DNA from: Corynebacterium spheniscorum
GTDB lineage: Bacteria > Actinomycetota > Actinomycetes > Mycobacteriales > Mycobacteriaceae
Assembly: GCF_900113445.1 (NCBI RefSeq)
Contig: NZ_FOPJ01000014.1
Span: 1 to 64,000, forward strand
Reading direction: 5' to 3'
DNA length: 64,000 nt
The notes under the pieces were generated by a model that was not told the DNA's origin, did no database searches, and saw only the letters and a list, made by a program, of their open reading frames with translations. Below are positions 53,955-62,905 of the stretch, one piece after another. Position numbers and translations under genes: made by a program. Numbering within the stretch: position 1 is the stretch's first letter; each line of letters starts with the position of its first letter.

Positions 53955-55310
53955 ATGAGCACTCCCAATAAAAATCCCGAACACGCACCCCCAACCAGCA
54001 CCCTTTCACGCAGCCAACAACGCAGAAAACCCGCCCGCACGCAGGCACAATCCACTGCCCGCACGCTCACCGGCACCGGCGTGGGTAATGCGCTTGAGTG
54101 GTTCGATTGGAATGTCTACGCCACCTTCGCGGTCTTCTTCTCCACGCAAATCTTCGATAAATCAGATCCCTCCTCCGCCTTCTTCCACACCATGGCGGTC
54201 TTCGCGGTGGGCTTCGTCGCCCGCCCCTTCGGCGGTTTCTTCTTCGGTTGGCTCGCCGACCACATTGGCCGCAAACACTCTCTCTCCGTGGCAGTCTTCG
54301 CCGCCTCACTCGGTTCACTAATCATCGCGATCACCCCCACCTACAACCAGGTCGGCTGGGTGGCTTCAGCAATCCTGGTGTTCGCACGCCTCATCCAAGG
54401 CCTGGCACATGGTGGTGAACTCCCGGCCGCCCAAACCTATCTTTCCGAACATGCACCCCGCAGAAGCCGCGGCCTGTGGGCTTCCTCGATCTACATCACC
54501 GGCACGCTCGGCATGTTGGTCGGCATGATTTTGGGCCTCATCCTCGAAACCACCCTCAATGATGCCCAAATGGCCAGCTGGGGTTGGCGCATTCCCTTCG
54601 CCATCGGCGCTGTCTTGGGCGTCTTCGCCTGGTGGATGCGCATGAACATGGAAGAAACTGAGGTCTTCGAGGCCGCCCGCAAAGCCCAATCCCACACCAA
54701 ACGGCCCAGCGTCCTGCTTGGCGTGATCCGCAATTGGCGTACCGCCCTCCAAGTCATCGGCATGACCTGCGGCTTAACCGTCTGCTATTACGTTTGGTCG
54801 GTCACCATGCCTTCGCTGGCGCAACGCTCCTACGGCTACACACCGCGCGATGCCTTCCTCGGCACCATTATCGGTAATATCGTGTTCATTATTGCGCTGC
54901 CCATTTGGGGCGCTATTTCGGATCGCATTGGCCGTAAACCCTGCATGCTCATCGCCATGATTGGTTGCTCGATCCTTTATATTCCGCTGAATAATTGGGT
55001 GGAAGCATCGCACTCGGTGGCTGCGTTGTGGGTCTCTATTTCGATTATGTTGATCCTGCTTGCGGCCTTCCTCGGCCACGCGCCCGCCACCTACGCAGAG
55101 ATGTTCAGCACCGGCCAACGCGCCTCTGGCTTCGGCATTCCCTACGCACTCGCCATCGCTGCCTTCGGTGGCACTGCCGCCGCGGTGATGGCCAAGATGG
55201 ACAATAATCTTCACTTCGCCTTCTATTCCATTGGTTTGATGATTATTTCCTCTCTCACCATTCTCACTCTCCCTGAAACGAAGGGAATCGACCTCCACAA
55301 GGAGCATTAA
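53955..55310 (+). CDS. MHS-family transporter, copy B
   Basis: This 451-residue paralogue of the transporter at 50948 has GVGNALEWFDWNVYATFAVFFSTQIF, RPFGGFFFGWLADHIGRKH, IQGLAHGGELPAAQTYLSEH and LPETKGIDL. It differs from copy A mainly in the N-terminal 40 residues and a shorter loop after helix 6. It follows the broken M20 gene by 63 bases and is ended by a strong terminator, so it may be co-transcribed with copy A of M20. Substrate unknown. Confidence 0.88.
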   Translation: MSTPNKNPEHAPPTSTLSRSQQRRKPARTQAQSTARTLTGTGVGNALEWFDWNVYATFAVFFSTQIFDKSDPSSAFFHTMAVFAVGFVARPFGGFFFGWLADHIGRKHSLSVAVFAASLGSLIIAITPTYNQVGWVASAILVFARLIQGLAHGGELPAAQTYLSEHAPRRSRGLWASSIYITGTLGMLVGMILGLILETTLNDAQMASWGWRIPFAIGAVLGVFAWWMRMNMEETEVFEAARKAQSHTKRPSVLLGVIRNWRTALQVIGMTCGLTVCYYVWSVTMPSLAQRSYGYTPRDAFLGTIIGNIVFIIALPIWGAISDRIGRKPCMLIAMIGCSILYIPLNNWVEASHSVAALWVSISIMLILLAAFLGHAPATYAEMFSTGQRASGFGIPYALAIAAFGGTAAAVMAKMDNNLHFAFYSIGLMIISSLTILTLPETKGIDLHKEH

Positions 55311-55453
55311 AGGAGCTTATTCGAGAGAGTCCTTCCGCACGCCGCAGCATTATTCATAGTCGGCAGGCGCAGGCTAGGGGTATGCCACACGCTGTTCTTC
55401 ATCCACGCGGATAGCAAGCACCCCGGGTCATGTTCCATCTCCCGCACATTCCT

Positions 55454-55488
55454 CAAGCGTCCCACCTGTTGGGACGCTTGTGTGTTTT
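55454..55488 (+). terminator. Terminator after transporter copy B
   Basis: CAAGCGTCCCA (55454-55464) and TGGGACGCTTG (55470-55480) form an 11-bp perfect stem with a 5-base loop, followed by TGTGTTTTC. The following M20 gene must therefore have its own promoter in 55490-55600. Confidence 0.8.
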
Positions 55489-55600
55489 CTGGGACATGCG
55501 CCTTTCACCGAGTAGATTCCTTAATTATGAGGGGCATGCCTTATCCGCCCCTGGCGATGAACAAAAGCAGCACAAGAATGGGAGTAGGTAGGTCGCAGTA

Positions 55601-56860
55601 ATGTCGCAGCAGATTCTTCAGCACACTAAGGAACTCGCCGAAGAGCTCATCGCCCTTCGACATGACCTCCACCAAATCCCCGAACTCGCCCTTAGCCTCC
55701 CCGAAACCCAAGAGCGCGTTCTTTCTGCCATCGCTGATTGCAGCGAGCTAGAAATCCACAAGTGCGAATCCGCCAGTGGTTTCATGGCGGTACTGCGTGG
55801 CAGCCAAGCCTCAGCAGATATCAATACCCGCCCCATTGTTTTGCTGCGTGCCGATATGGATGCACTTCCAGTGCCAGAAAAAACTGAGCTCACCTGGAAG
55901 TCCACCAATGGCCGGATGCATGCCTGCGGGCATGACCTGCACATGTCTGGCCTCGTTGGGGCAGTCAAAGTCCTTTATGCCCGGCGCGAAGAACTCTGCG
56001 GGGATGTTGTCTTCATGTTCCAATCCGGGGAGGAAGGCTACGACGGCGCCCAACACATGATTGATGAGGGCCTCCTCGATGCCGCTGGCCGCACCCCAGA
56101 TCATGCCTATGGCCTGCATGTGTGGTCGGCACGCTATCCCCATGGTTTTATCGGCACCCGCCCCGGCGCCATGATGGCTTCAGCCGACACCATGGCCATC
56201 ACCGTCAAAGGCCGCGGTGGTCATGGTTCTGCCCCGCATGAAACCTTAGATCCCATCCCGGTTGCCGCGGAGATCATTACTGAAGTCCAGGTGATGATCA
56301 CTCGCGAATTCAATGCTTTTGATCCGGTCGTCGCCAGTTGCGGGCAGATCCACTCCGGGCATGCCAGCAATGTCATCAATGATGAAGCCTTCATGGAATT
56401 CACCTTGCGTGCCTTTAGCCCGGAGTCCCGGGAACGTTTGGTGCGCCGCATGGGTGAATTGGCAGATGGGATTGCGCGGGCACACAATATGCAGGTTGAG
56501 GTTGATACCACTCGCCTTTACCCGGTGACCATGAATAACGCCGAAGAATATGACTTCGCCGCTTCCACCATTGAATCGGTCTTCCCGGGGCGCTGGGGTG
56601 TGCAAGAAACCCCCATGGCCGCAGCAGAGGATTTCTCCAAGGTCCTCGAACAGATCCCCGGTGTCTTCATTGGCGTGTCCGCAGTGGAACCAGGTGCTGA
56701 TCATGAGGCTTTGCCTTTTAACCACTCCGGTTATGCGCACTTCAGCGATAACACTGTGCCGGACTGCGCAGCGGTACTCGCTTCTCTGGCCTGGGCTCGT
56801 TTGCAAGGCACTGCCGCCAAGGGCAACACCCAAGCAAGCACAGCAGGGGAGGGTGCCTAA
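55601..56860 (+). CDS. M20-family N-acyl amino acid amidohydrolase, copy B (intact)
   Basis: This 419-residue metallohydrolase of the hippurate/IAA-amino acid hydrolase type has HQIPELALSLPETQ, ADMDALPV, MHACGHDLHMSG, FQSGEEGYDGAQHMIDEG (catalytic Glu pair), HGSAPHETLDPIPVA and the C-terminal MAAAEDFSKVLEQIPGVF. It should cut an amide bond between an acyl group and an amino acid in the cytosol with two metal ions. It is the intact paralogue of the interrupted copy at 52620. With a nearby transporter and the paa cluster, a phenylacetyl-amino acid is a tempting but unproven substrate. Confidence 0.88.
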   Translation: MSQQILQHTKELAEELIALRHDLHQIPELALSLPETQERVLSAIADCSELEIHKCESASGFMAVLRGSQASADINTRPIVLLRADMDALPVPEKTELTWKSTNGRMHACGHDLHMSGLVGAVKVLYARREELCGDVVFMFQSGEEGYDGAQHMIDEGLLDAAGRTPDHAYGLHVWSARYPHGFIGTRPGAMMASADTMAITVKGRGGHGSAPHETLDPIPVAAEIITEVQVMITREFNAFDPVVASCGQIHSGHASNVINDEAFMEFTLRAFSPESRERLVRRMGELADGIARAHNMQVEVDTTRLYPVTMNNAEEYDFAASTIESVFPGRWGVQETPMAAAEDFSKVLEQIPGVFIGVSAVEPGADHEALPFNHSGYAHFSDNTVPDCAAVLASLAWARLQGTAAKGNTQASTAGEGA

Positions 56861-56962
56861 GGCGATATCCCGCACACACCCGTCACGGCCGCTGACACAC
56901 TGTCCTTTCCCCTTTTCGGAAGAACACCTAACCCACAGCTCACGCCCTAGGGCTCACTCCAC

Positions 56963-56990
56963 AAAGTTTCACGCCCAAAGTTTCACGCCC
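56963..56990 (+). repeat. 14-bp tandem repeat, two copies
   Basis: AAAGTTTCACGCCC occurs twice head to tail (56963-56976, 56977-56990), about 40 bases before the next gene. Each unit contains GTTTCACG, the half site of parS, but the palindrome is not completed. The 170-base gap holds no LldR-type site that I can see. Confidence 0.7.
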
Positions 56991-57030
56991 CCTGTCCCAA
57001 CTTCGACGTAGAAATGATGATTCTCGCACC

Positions 57031-58440
57031 ATGACTACTCCTCCCAACCCTAATAATCACGAGGGCGAAGCTACATCACGGCCTCACACCACCACCGGGA
57101 CTCCACTTGAGTCCCCCATCAACAACACCGAACTCCACGACCCCAATAAACTCACCCCAGCCGGTCGCCGCGCATTATTCGCAGCCGTACTCGGCACGGT
57201 TATTGAGTGGTATGACTACGCGCTCTATGGTGCAGCCGCCGGCGTGGTCATCGGCCCACTATTCTTCAAAGATTTCACCACCGGCCAACAGCTCGCTACC
57301 TTCGCCACCTTCGCGGTGGGCTTCGTTGCCCGCCCCCTCGGTGGCCTAATCATCGGCCATATTGGCGACGCTTATGGCCGCCGCCCCGCCATGATGGCCT
57401 CCATCTTGATGATGGGCCTCGCCACTGTTGCCATCGGTCTTCTGCCCACCGCCGCCGCGGTCGGTATTCTCGCCCCCATTCTCCTAGTGCTCTTGCGGCT
57501 TATCCAGGGCCTCGGCGCTGGTGCCGAGCTCGCAGGTGCCATGACCTTGGTCGCCGAATTCGCCCCACCTGCTAAACGCGGGCTGCTCACCTCCGCGGTG
57601 CTCAGCATGCCCCCGCTGGGCATTGTGATCGCCACCGGCGCCTTCTTGGCGGTCTCCTCATTGGGGGATGCCACCTTATTGGGCTGGGCATGGCGTGTTC
57701 CCTTCCTCATCTCCGCGGTACTCTTTGCGCTAGCTGTGTTCATCCGCCGCCGTTTGGAAGAGACCCCGGAATATGTGGAGGCCATGGCCAAACGCATGGA
57801 AGCCGAAAAGCAGCGTGTCCCGGTTGTCGAGTTGTGGCGTAAACACGCCCGCTCGGTGATCACCGCCTTCATGGCTGTTACCGGCCACAATTGTCTCAAC
57901 TACGCCATGGCGGTGTTCGCCATTGGTTTCATGGTGTCCCCGGCGGTGGGCTTGGACCGATCCTCGGCGTTGGCGGCCGTGACCATCGGAACGCTTTTCG
58001 GTGTGGTCGCCACCCCCGTGGGTGGCGTGCTGGCAGATCGCTTCGGTTCCGGCAAGATTCTTGCCACCGGTTGTTTCGTCGGCGCCATCTACGCTTTCCC
58101 TTTCATGAAGGCACTCGCCAGCGGCAGTGCCGTGACCGCCGGTATCGCCATTGCCTTTGGTTATGGTGTGGTGATCGCCATGACTTCCGGCGCGCAGGGC
58201 TCTTACCTCGCCGGTCTTTTCCCAGCTGCCGAGCGTTTCAGTGGCATTGCTTTGGCCCGCGAAGCCAATGGTGCTGTGGTCGCAGGCTTCACGCCGTTGA
58301 TGTTGACGGCTATTCTTCGAGCAACGGATGGTTCCATTTACGCCGCAGCCACGGCGATCGCCATTTGTTTGATTCTGTCGCTTATCGCCATCGCGATTGG
58401 CACCCGCTCCTACGCAGCCACGGACGTGCGGGCCCGCTAA
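57031..58440 (+). CDS. MHS-family transporter, probably lactate-linked
   Basis: This 469-residue protein has 12 predicted helices, the MHS signature LGTVIEWYDYALYGAAAGVVIG and RPLGGLIIGHIGDAYGRRPAM. It precedes the L-lactate dehydrogenase by 118 bases in the same direction. In C. glutamicum a comparable MFS gene (cg3226) forms an operon with lldD, so a role in lactate or 2-hydroxy acid uptake is likely. It belongs to a different branch from the cassette transporters at 50948 and 53955. No ribosome site is obvious before the ATG. Confidence 0.85.
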   Translation: MTTPPNPNNHEGEATSRPHTTTGTPLESPINNTELHDPNKLTPAGRRALFAAVLGTVIEWYDYALYGAAAGVVIGPLFFKDFTTGQQLATFATFAVGFVARPLGGLIIGHIGDAYGRRPAMMASILMMGLATVAIGLLPTAAAVGILAPILLVLLRLIQGLGAGAELAGAMTLVAEFAPPAKRGLLTSAVLSMPPLGIVIATGAFLAVSSLGDATLLGWAWRVPFLISAVLFALAVFIRRRLEETPEYVEAMAKRMEAEKQRVPVVELWRKHARSVITAFMAVTGHNCLNYAMAVFAIGFMVSPAVGLDRSSALAAVTIGTLFGVVATPVGGVLADRFGSGKILATGCFVGAIYAFPFMKALASGSAVTAGIAIAFGYGVVIAMTSGAQGSYLAGLFPAAERFSGIALAREANGAVVAGFTPLMLTAILRATDGSIYAAATAIAICLILSLIAIAIGTRSYAATDVRAR

Positions 58441-58558
58441 TCACATATCTCCTCACGGCGAGCAGCAACAGCACAGCTCATGCTGACGCACACCCATATC
58501 AACGTACTCACCCGAACCCCCTGATAGTTTCCCTATTTCAAGGAAAGGTGGACCTGCG

Positions 58559-59809
58559 ATGAAGCGTCAACTCCCGCAGATCTCTGAGCTACGCCCCCTC
58601 ATGCGCTTCGAGGTTCCTAAGTTTGGGCGCCATGCCCGCCTCAGCAAGGTAACCAATGTCGAAGAGCTGCGTCGCATCGCCAAGCGCCGTACCCCCCAAC
58701 CTGCCTTCGACTACGTGGATGGCGCCGCGGTCGATGAAATCACGGCAAAGCGCAGCATGGAGGCCTTCCAGGCCTGCGAATTCGTCCCCAGTGTGCTGCG
58801 CGGCTATGAAACCGTGAACCTGGCCACCACCGTCGCCGGTGGTTCCAGCGCCCTGCCTTTTGGCATCGCCCCCACTGGCTTTACTCGCTTCATGCAAACC
58901 GAAGGTGAAGATGCTGGCTCCGGCGCTGCCGCAGCAGCCGGCATCCCCTTCTGTCTTTCCACCATGGGCACGCGTTCCCTCGAGGAAGTCACCGCCACCT
59001 CCACCGCGGAGGACCCCAATGCTCGCCGCTGGTTCCAGCTTTATCTTTGGCGCGATAAGGAACGCTCCCGCGAACTCCTCGACCGCGCCCAAGCTGCCGG
59101 CTATGACACCCTCATCGTCACCGTCGATACCCCAGTCGCCGGCCAGCGCCTCCGCGATAGCCGCAATGGCATGACCATCCCGCCGCGACTCACCATCAAA
59201 ACGGTGCTGGATGCCTCCTACCGCCCGGAGTGGTGGTTCAACTTCCTCACCACCGATCCGCTGAACTTCGCTTCGCTTTCCGATAGCGCCAGCGATGTCG
59301 CTTCGCTGATCAATGGCATGTTCGAGCCCACCCTCAACATGGATGACCTCGCCTGGATCCGCGATTATTGGCAGGGCCCGCTCTTCGTCAAAGGCATCCT
59401 CACCCCCGAAGATGCCCGCCGCGTGCTCGACGCCGGCGCCGATGGCATCATCGTCTCCACCCACGGCGGCCGCCAGCTGGACCGCTCGCCGATCCCGCTT
59501 CGTGCGCTGCAGGAAATCCGCCACGAGCTCGGCCCGGATGTAGAAATCATCTACGACTCCGGCATCCGCTCCGGCAATGATGTCCTCACCGCTCTCGCCT
59601 TGGGCGCCAACTTTGTGCTCATCGGCCGCGCCTACCTCTATGGCCTCATGGCCGGCGGCCGCGAGGGTGTCGACCGCGTCATCGAGCTCATCCGCGATGA
59701 ACTCGAGGTCAGCTTGCACCTGCTGGGTGTCGCCGGCGTAGAGGAACTCACCCCGGAGCATGTGCGCACTCCCTGGGATGATCGCAATAAGGTCAGCGAA
59801 CTTCCCTAA
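58559..59809 (+). CDS. lldD: L-lactate dehydrogenase (quinone), FMN-dependent
   Basis: This 416-residue alpha-hydroxy acid oxidase family member has PAFDYVDGAA, WFQLYLWRDKERSRELLDRA, the substrate-binding/catalytic STHGGRQLDRSP (His302) and the FMN phosphate site YDSGIRSGNDVLTALALGA. It oxidises L-lactate to pyruvate and passes electrons to menaquinone at the membrane. AAGGAAAGG precedes the ATG. Probably in one operon with the upstream transporter and ended by a strong terminator. Confidence 0.93.
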   Translation: MKRQLPQISELRPLMRFEVPKFGRHARLSKVTNVEELRRIAKRRTPQPAFDYVDGAAVDEITAKRSMEAFQACEFVPSVLRGYETVNLATTVAGGSSALPFGIAPTGFTRFMQTEGEDAGSGAAAAAGIPFCLSTMGTRSLEEVTATSTAEDPNARRWFQLYLWRDKERSRELLDRAQAAGYDTLIVTVDTPVAGQRLRDSRNGMTIPPRLTIKTVLDASYRPEWWFNFLTTDPLNFASLSDSASDVASLINGMFEPTLNMDDLAWIRDYWQGPLFVKGILTPEDARRVLDAGADGIIVSTHGGRQLDRSPIPLRALQEIRHELGPDVEIIYDSGIRSGNDVLTALALGANFVLIGRAYLYGLMAGGREGVDRVIELIRDELEVSLHLLGVAGVEELTPEHVRTPWDDRNKVSELP

Positions 59810-59825
59810 CCCCATCTGCCACCAC

Positions 59826-59853
59826 AGCCCCCTTCACTCCGAAGGGGGCTTTG
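59826..59853 (+). terminator. Terminator of lldD
   Basis: AGCCCCCTTC (59826-59835) and GAAGGGGGCT (59841-59850) form a 10-bp perfect stem with a 5-base loop, followed by TTG and, ten bases on, TTTTT. Confidence 0.85.
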
Positions 59854-60313
59854 TGCTGCGTTTTTGGGCTTTATTCGAGTCCCGCCTCCCGCAACTCAGC
59901 GCAGCCTCCCGCACTCCAGGGGAAAAGCTCTGCCACACCAACTCCCACATAAACGGGCATAGCCAGACATATTCTCGCTATTTGGTTCCCTATTTAAGAA
60001 ATATTCATATGGCTTATTTCCGGGACCCAACTTAATTGCGCGCCAAATTGTTCCCCTGAGCTACCCGGCCAGCATTCTTTTACCCCCGCCACCACACTGC
60101 ACCACCAGGCTCGCGCCCCAAAGTCACACTCTTCGTACTTTACCCCTGCTTATCCTGCGGCTTTAAGGTTAAGTCTAGGTATTTTTATCGGCGATCACCC
60201 CCAATATCCGGCATTATTCGCCGGGTATTTCTTGGCAATTTAGGCATCAATAATCTTTACCCCCGCGCCTGCTTCGCTATGCCTGGGATCACTATTTCAG
60301 GGCTTCTGTGGTG

Positions 60314-60319
60314 TAAACT
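60314..60319 (+). promoter_or_regulatory. -10 element of the lactate permease promoter
   Basis: TAAACT with an upstream TGG-TG context fits an extended -10. The -35 is poor. The predicted start near 60326 puts the operator directly downstream. Confidence 0.45.
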
Positions 60320-60328
60320 TCATGGCCT

Positions 60329-60359
60329 GACCATATGGTCCGACCGTACGGTCTGACCA
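60329..60359. promoter_or_regulatory. LldR/FadR-type tandem operator
   Basis: GACCATATGGTC (60329-60340) and GACCGTACGGTC (60342-60353) are two perfect 12-base palindromes with one base between. The junctions create TGGTCCGACCG (60336-60346) and CGGTCTGACCA (60349-60359), each close to the LldR consensus TNGTNNNACNA and 13 bases apart. The LldR-type regulator encoded after the permease is the likely binder. Confidence 0.7.
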
Positions 60360-60420
60360 AGCCAGGAGTGTGTGTTTTCGCGCTCCTGAGTAACCAAATT
60401 AGAAATGCAGGAGAAAGCCC

Positions 60421-62085
60421 GTGCAGACTTTCACCCCCACCACCGATGCGGTGGGCGGCAGCGTGATGTGGACCGCCTTGGTCTCACTCATCCCGCTGCT
60501 GACCTTCTTCATCATGTTGGTCGGCTTCAAAGCTAAAGCCCATATCGCCGGCGCATGTGCTTTGATTGCCGCCATCGCGATCGCCATTTTCGCCATGTCC
60601 ATGCCAGCAGGTTTCGCCCTCCTGGCAGCCACCGAAGGCGCAGTCTTCGGTGCACACCCCGTGCTCTTCATCGTTATTTCCGCGATCTGGCTATATCAAG
60701 TCACAGTCATTTCCGGACGCTTTGAGGATCTCCGCTCCATCTTCGACCAAATTGGCCAAGGTGACGTCCGCGTCCAGGCCCTGCTGATCGCCTTCTGCTT
60801 CGGTGGCTTGCTGGAAGCCCTCGCCGGCTTCGGCGCCCCGGTTGCCATTACAGCCACCATGGTTATGGCCCTAGGCATTAAACCGCTACGCGCTGCCTGC
60901 GCGGTGCTGCTGGCTAATACCGCACCCGTTGCTTATGGCGCAGTCGCCATCCCGATTACCACCGCTGGTCGCCTGACCGGCATCGACCCGGCCCACATTG
61001 GTGCCATCGTTGGTCGTCAGGCCCCGCTCTTGGCTCTTATCGTGCCCTTCATTTTGCTGTGGATCCTCGATGGCCGTCGCGGCCTGAAGGATGCCTGGCC
61101 CGTGGGCCTAGTCGTGGCACTATCCTTCTCTGCTTCGCAGTACTGGTGCTCCAACCACTTCTCCTACGAGCTCACCGACATCGTCGCCTCCCTCGTTGGC
61201 TTGGCTTCCGCTGTCATCTTCATGCGCTTCTGGAAGCCCCGCGGTGGTGACGAGGCCCGCAAGCGCCTCGATATCAAGCCCGCTATCCCTGCCTCCGCCC
61301 TGGGTGCTTCCCGCACCACCTTGGCGCTGGCCCCCTACGTGCTGGTCATCATCGTCTTCGGTGCCGCCAAGCTGGGTTCCCATATCCCCGCCTGGTTGTC
61401 CTCCACCGACATCAAGATCCCCTGGCCCATCATCTCCAAGGGCATCGTCGATGCCAGTGGCGATCCCCTCGGGTCTACCACCTACACCCTCAGCTGGCTC
61501 TCCTCGCCAGGTACCCTGCTGATCATCACCGGCTTGTTGGTGGCCCTTCTCTACTCCATTGCCGGCAAGAAGGATGAACAATTCCGCCTTCACTTCGGCA
61601 ACGCGGTCGTGGAATACGTTCGAGTTATCTACCGCATGCGCTGGGCAGCCGTCACCATCATGATGGTGCTCGCCCTGGCCTATGTCATGAACCTTTCTGG
61701 CCAAACCACCTCCATCGGTGTGTGGATGGCCGGCACCGGTGCCGCTTATGCCTTCATCTCGCCGATCCTCGGCTGGATTGGTACCGCCGTGACCGGCTCC
61801 GATACCTCCGCGAATGCGCTCTTCGCCAAGCTGCAGCAGACCGCTGCTACTAACGCCGGCATTGATCCTTCGCTGACAGTTGCCGCCAACACCGCTGGTG
61901 GTGTGGTTGGTAAGTTGATCTCCCCGCAGAACCTGGCCATTGCCGCCACCGCCGCGGGTATCCCGAACCAAGAATCCGAAATTCTGCGCAAGGTCATGGG
62001 CTGGTCTGTCTTCCTGCTCCTGATCCTCTGCTGCCTGGTTTATCTACAATCCGACATTCTTGCGGGTATGCTGCCTGTTCAGTAA
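60421..62085 (+). CDS. lldP: L-lactate permease (LctP/LldP family)
   Basis: This 554-residue protein has about 14 membrane helices. It has the family phrases AFCFGGLLEALAGFGAPVAITATM, ANTAPVAYGAVAIPITT, TGSDTSANALFAKLQQTAA and AANTAGGVVGKLISPQNLAIA. It imports L- or D-lactate with protons. The start is GTG with AGGAG seven bases upstream. It sits 335 bases of leader/promoter region after the lldD terminator and 51 bases before lldR, so lldP-lldR is one unit under the tandem operator. Confidence 0.93.
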   Translation: MQTFTPTTDAVGGSVMWTALVSLIPLLTFFIMLVGFKAKAHIAGACALIAAIAIAIFAMSMPAGFALLAATEGAVFGAHPVLFIVISAIWLYQVTVISGRFEDLRSIFDQIGQGDVRVQALLIAFCFGGLLEALAGFGAPVAITATMVMALGIKPLRAACAVLLANTAPVAYGAVAIPITTAGRLTGIDPAHIGAIVGRQAPLLALIVPFILLWILDGRRGLKDAWPVGLVVALSFSASQYWCSNHFSYELTDIVASLVGLASAVIFMRFWKPRGGDEARKRLDIKPAIPASALGASRTTLALAPYVLVIIVFGAAKLGSHIPAWLSSTDIKIPWPIISKGIVDASGDPLGSTTYTLSWLSSPGTLLIITGLLVALLYSIAGKKDEQFRLHFGNAVVEYVRVIYRMRWAAVTIMMVLALAYVMNLSGQTTSIGVWMAGTGAAYAFISPILGWIGTAVTGSDTSANALFAKLQQTAATNAGIDPSLTVAANTAGGVVGKLISPQNLAIAATAAGIPNQESEILRKVMGWSVFLLLILCCLVYLQSDILAGMLPVQ

Positions 62086-62136
62086 ACAAAACTAATGGCA
62101 TAAGCCATCACAGTGCCCCAAGAAGGACCCCGCCTC

Positions 62137-62853
62137 ATGCCCTCACGCGCCTCCGAACAGGTCATCAACCTCATCGAAGCAGGACTGCGTGATGGAAGCT
62201 TGAAGGCGGGGTCTCGCATTCCCGGAGAAAGAACACTCTGCATGGAATGCGGAGTAGGACGCTCCAGTGTCCGCGAGGGCCTCCGAGTCCTCGAAGCTTT
62301 TGGCATTATCCGTTCTTCCGCCGGTACCGGCCCGGATGCTGGTTCCTTCATCGCCTCGGAACCCCAAGAAGGTTTCTCCCGGGCCATGGCCATGCACCTT
62401 CTCGTTCGCAGCTTCAATGTTGCCGACACCATCGAATTCCGTGAACTCGTGGAAGGCTGGTCCGCTGCCCAAGCTGCCCACTGCGAAGATTCCGCCCAGC
62501 GCGATGCCGCGCTCGCAGAAGCCGCCGCACTTCTTGATCGCATGGATGATCCTAAGATCAACCAAGAAACCTTCCACGATCTCGATATGCAATTCCACAC
62601 CCTCATCTCCGCCCTAGGCGGCAATGCGGTGGTGGACACCACCTTAGGTGCCTTGCGTTCCTCGGTATTGGGTTATGTTCTCGCTGCCGTCAAGCAACTT
62701 CCAGACTGGCGTGCTGAGGTAGAGATCCTCCAAAAAGAACATCGCTTATTACTCGCCGCGGTACATAACCGCGACTCAGCAGAAGCCCAACGCATCGCGG
62801 TGCAACATATCCGTGGCTTCGCCGAACGCGCGAAGATCGGCCTCCAACAATAA
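62137..62853 (+). CDS. lldR: GntR/FadR-family regulator, LldR-like
   Basis: The N-terminal winged helix (ASEQVINLIEAGLRDGSLKAGSRIPGERTL, then GRSSVREGLRVLEAFGIIRS) is followed by an FCD ligand domain with the metal/ligand His and Asp pattern (DLDMQFHTLISALGG, EHRLLLAAVHNRD). The family includes LldR, which is released from DNA by L-lactate. The ATG at 62137 after AAGGA is preferred over the GTG at 62113. It directly follows the permease gene and probably represses it through the palindromes at 60329-60359. Confidence 0.88.
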   Translation: MPSRASEQVINLIEAGLRDGSLKAGSRIPGERTLCMECGVGRSSVREGLRVLEAFGIIRSSAGTGPDAGSFIASEPQEGFSRAMAMHLLVRSFNVADTIEFRELVEGWSAAQAAHCEDSAQRDAALAEAAALLDRMDDPKINQETFHDLDMQFHTLISALGGNAVVDTTLGALRSSVLGYVLAAVKQLPDWRAEVEILQKEHRLLLAAVHNRDSAEAQRIAVQHIRGFAERAKIGLQQ

Positions 62854-62899
62854 AAAATTCGCTCTGTCCTCCCAAGAAAAAGGAAACAGAGCGATTTTT
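62852..62899. terminator. Bidirectional terminator between lldR and the membrane protein gene
   Basis: CGCTCTGT (62860-62867) and ACAGAGCG (62886-62893) form a stem flanked by AAAAAATT on the left and ATTTTTT on the right, so each strand ends in a T tract. It serves the convergent genes on both sides. Confidence 0.8.
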
Positions 62900-62905
62900 T
62901 ATGCC

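Larger units (their letters stand above)
59854..60420. other. Long upstream region of the lactate permease gene
   Basis: No gene is seen in these 567 bases. The last 110 hold a -10-like element and the tandem palindromic operator (listed). The rest is A/T-richer than its surroundings and shows no structure I can support. A TAAGGTTA half-match to a DtxR box near 60162-60169 is too weak to call. Confidence 0.5.

Noticed and set aside
58589-59815. 408-codon open frame antisense to lldD
   Set aside because: It mirrors lldD almost exactly. The translation is Gly/Asp/Ala-rich with no family features or ribosome site, and such frames are common opposite GC-rich genes with strong third-position bias.
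60162-60180. DtxR-box half match before the lactate permease
   Set aside because: Only the left half (TAAGGTTA) fits and the right half is random, so it does not support iron control.
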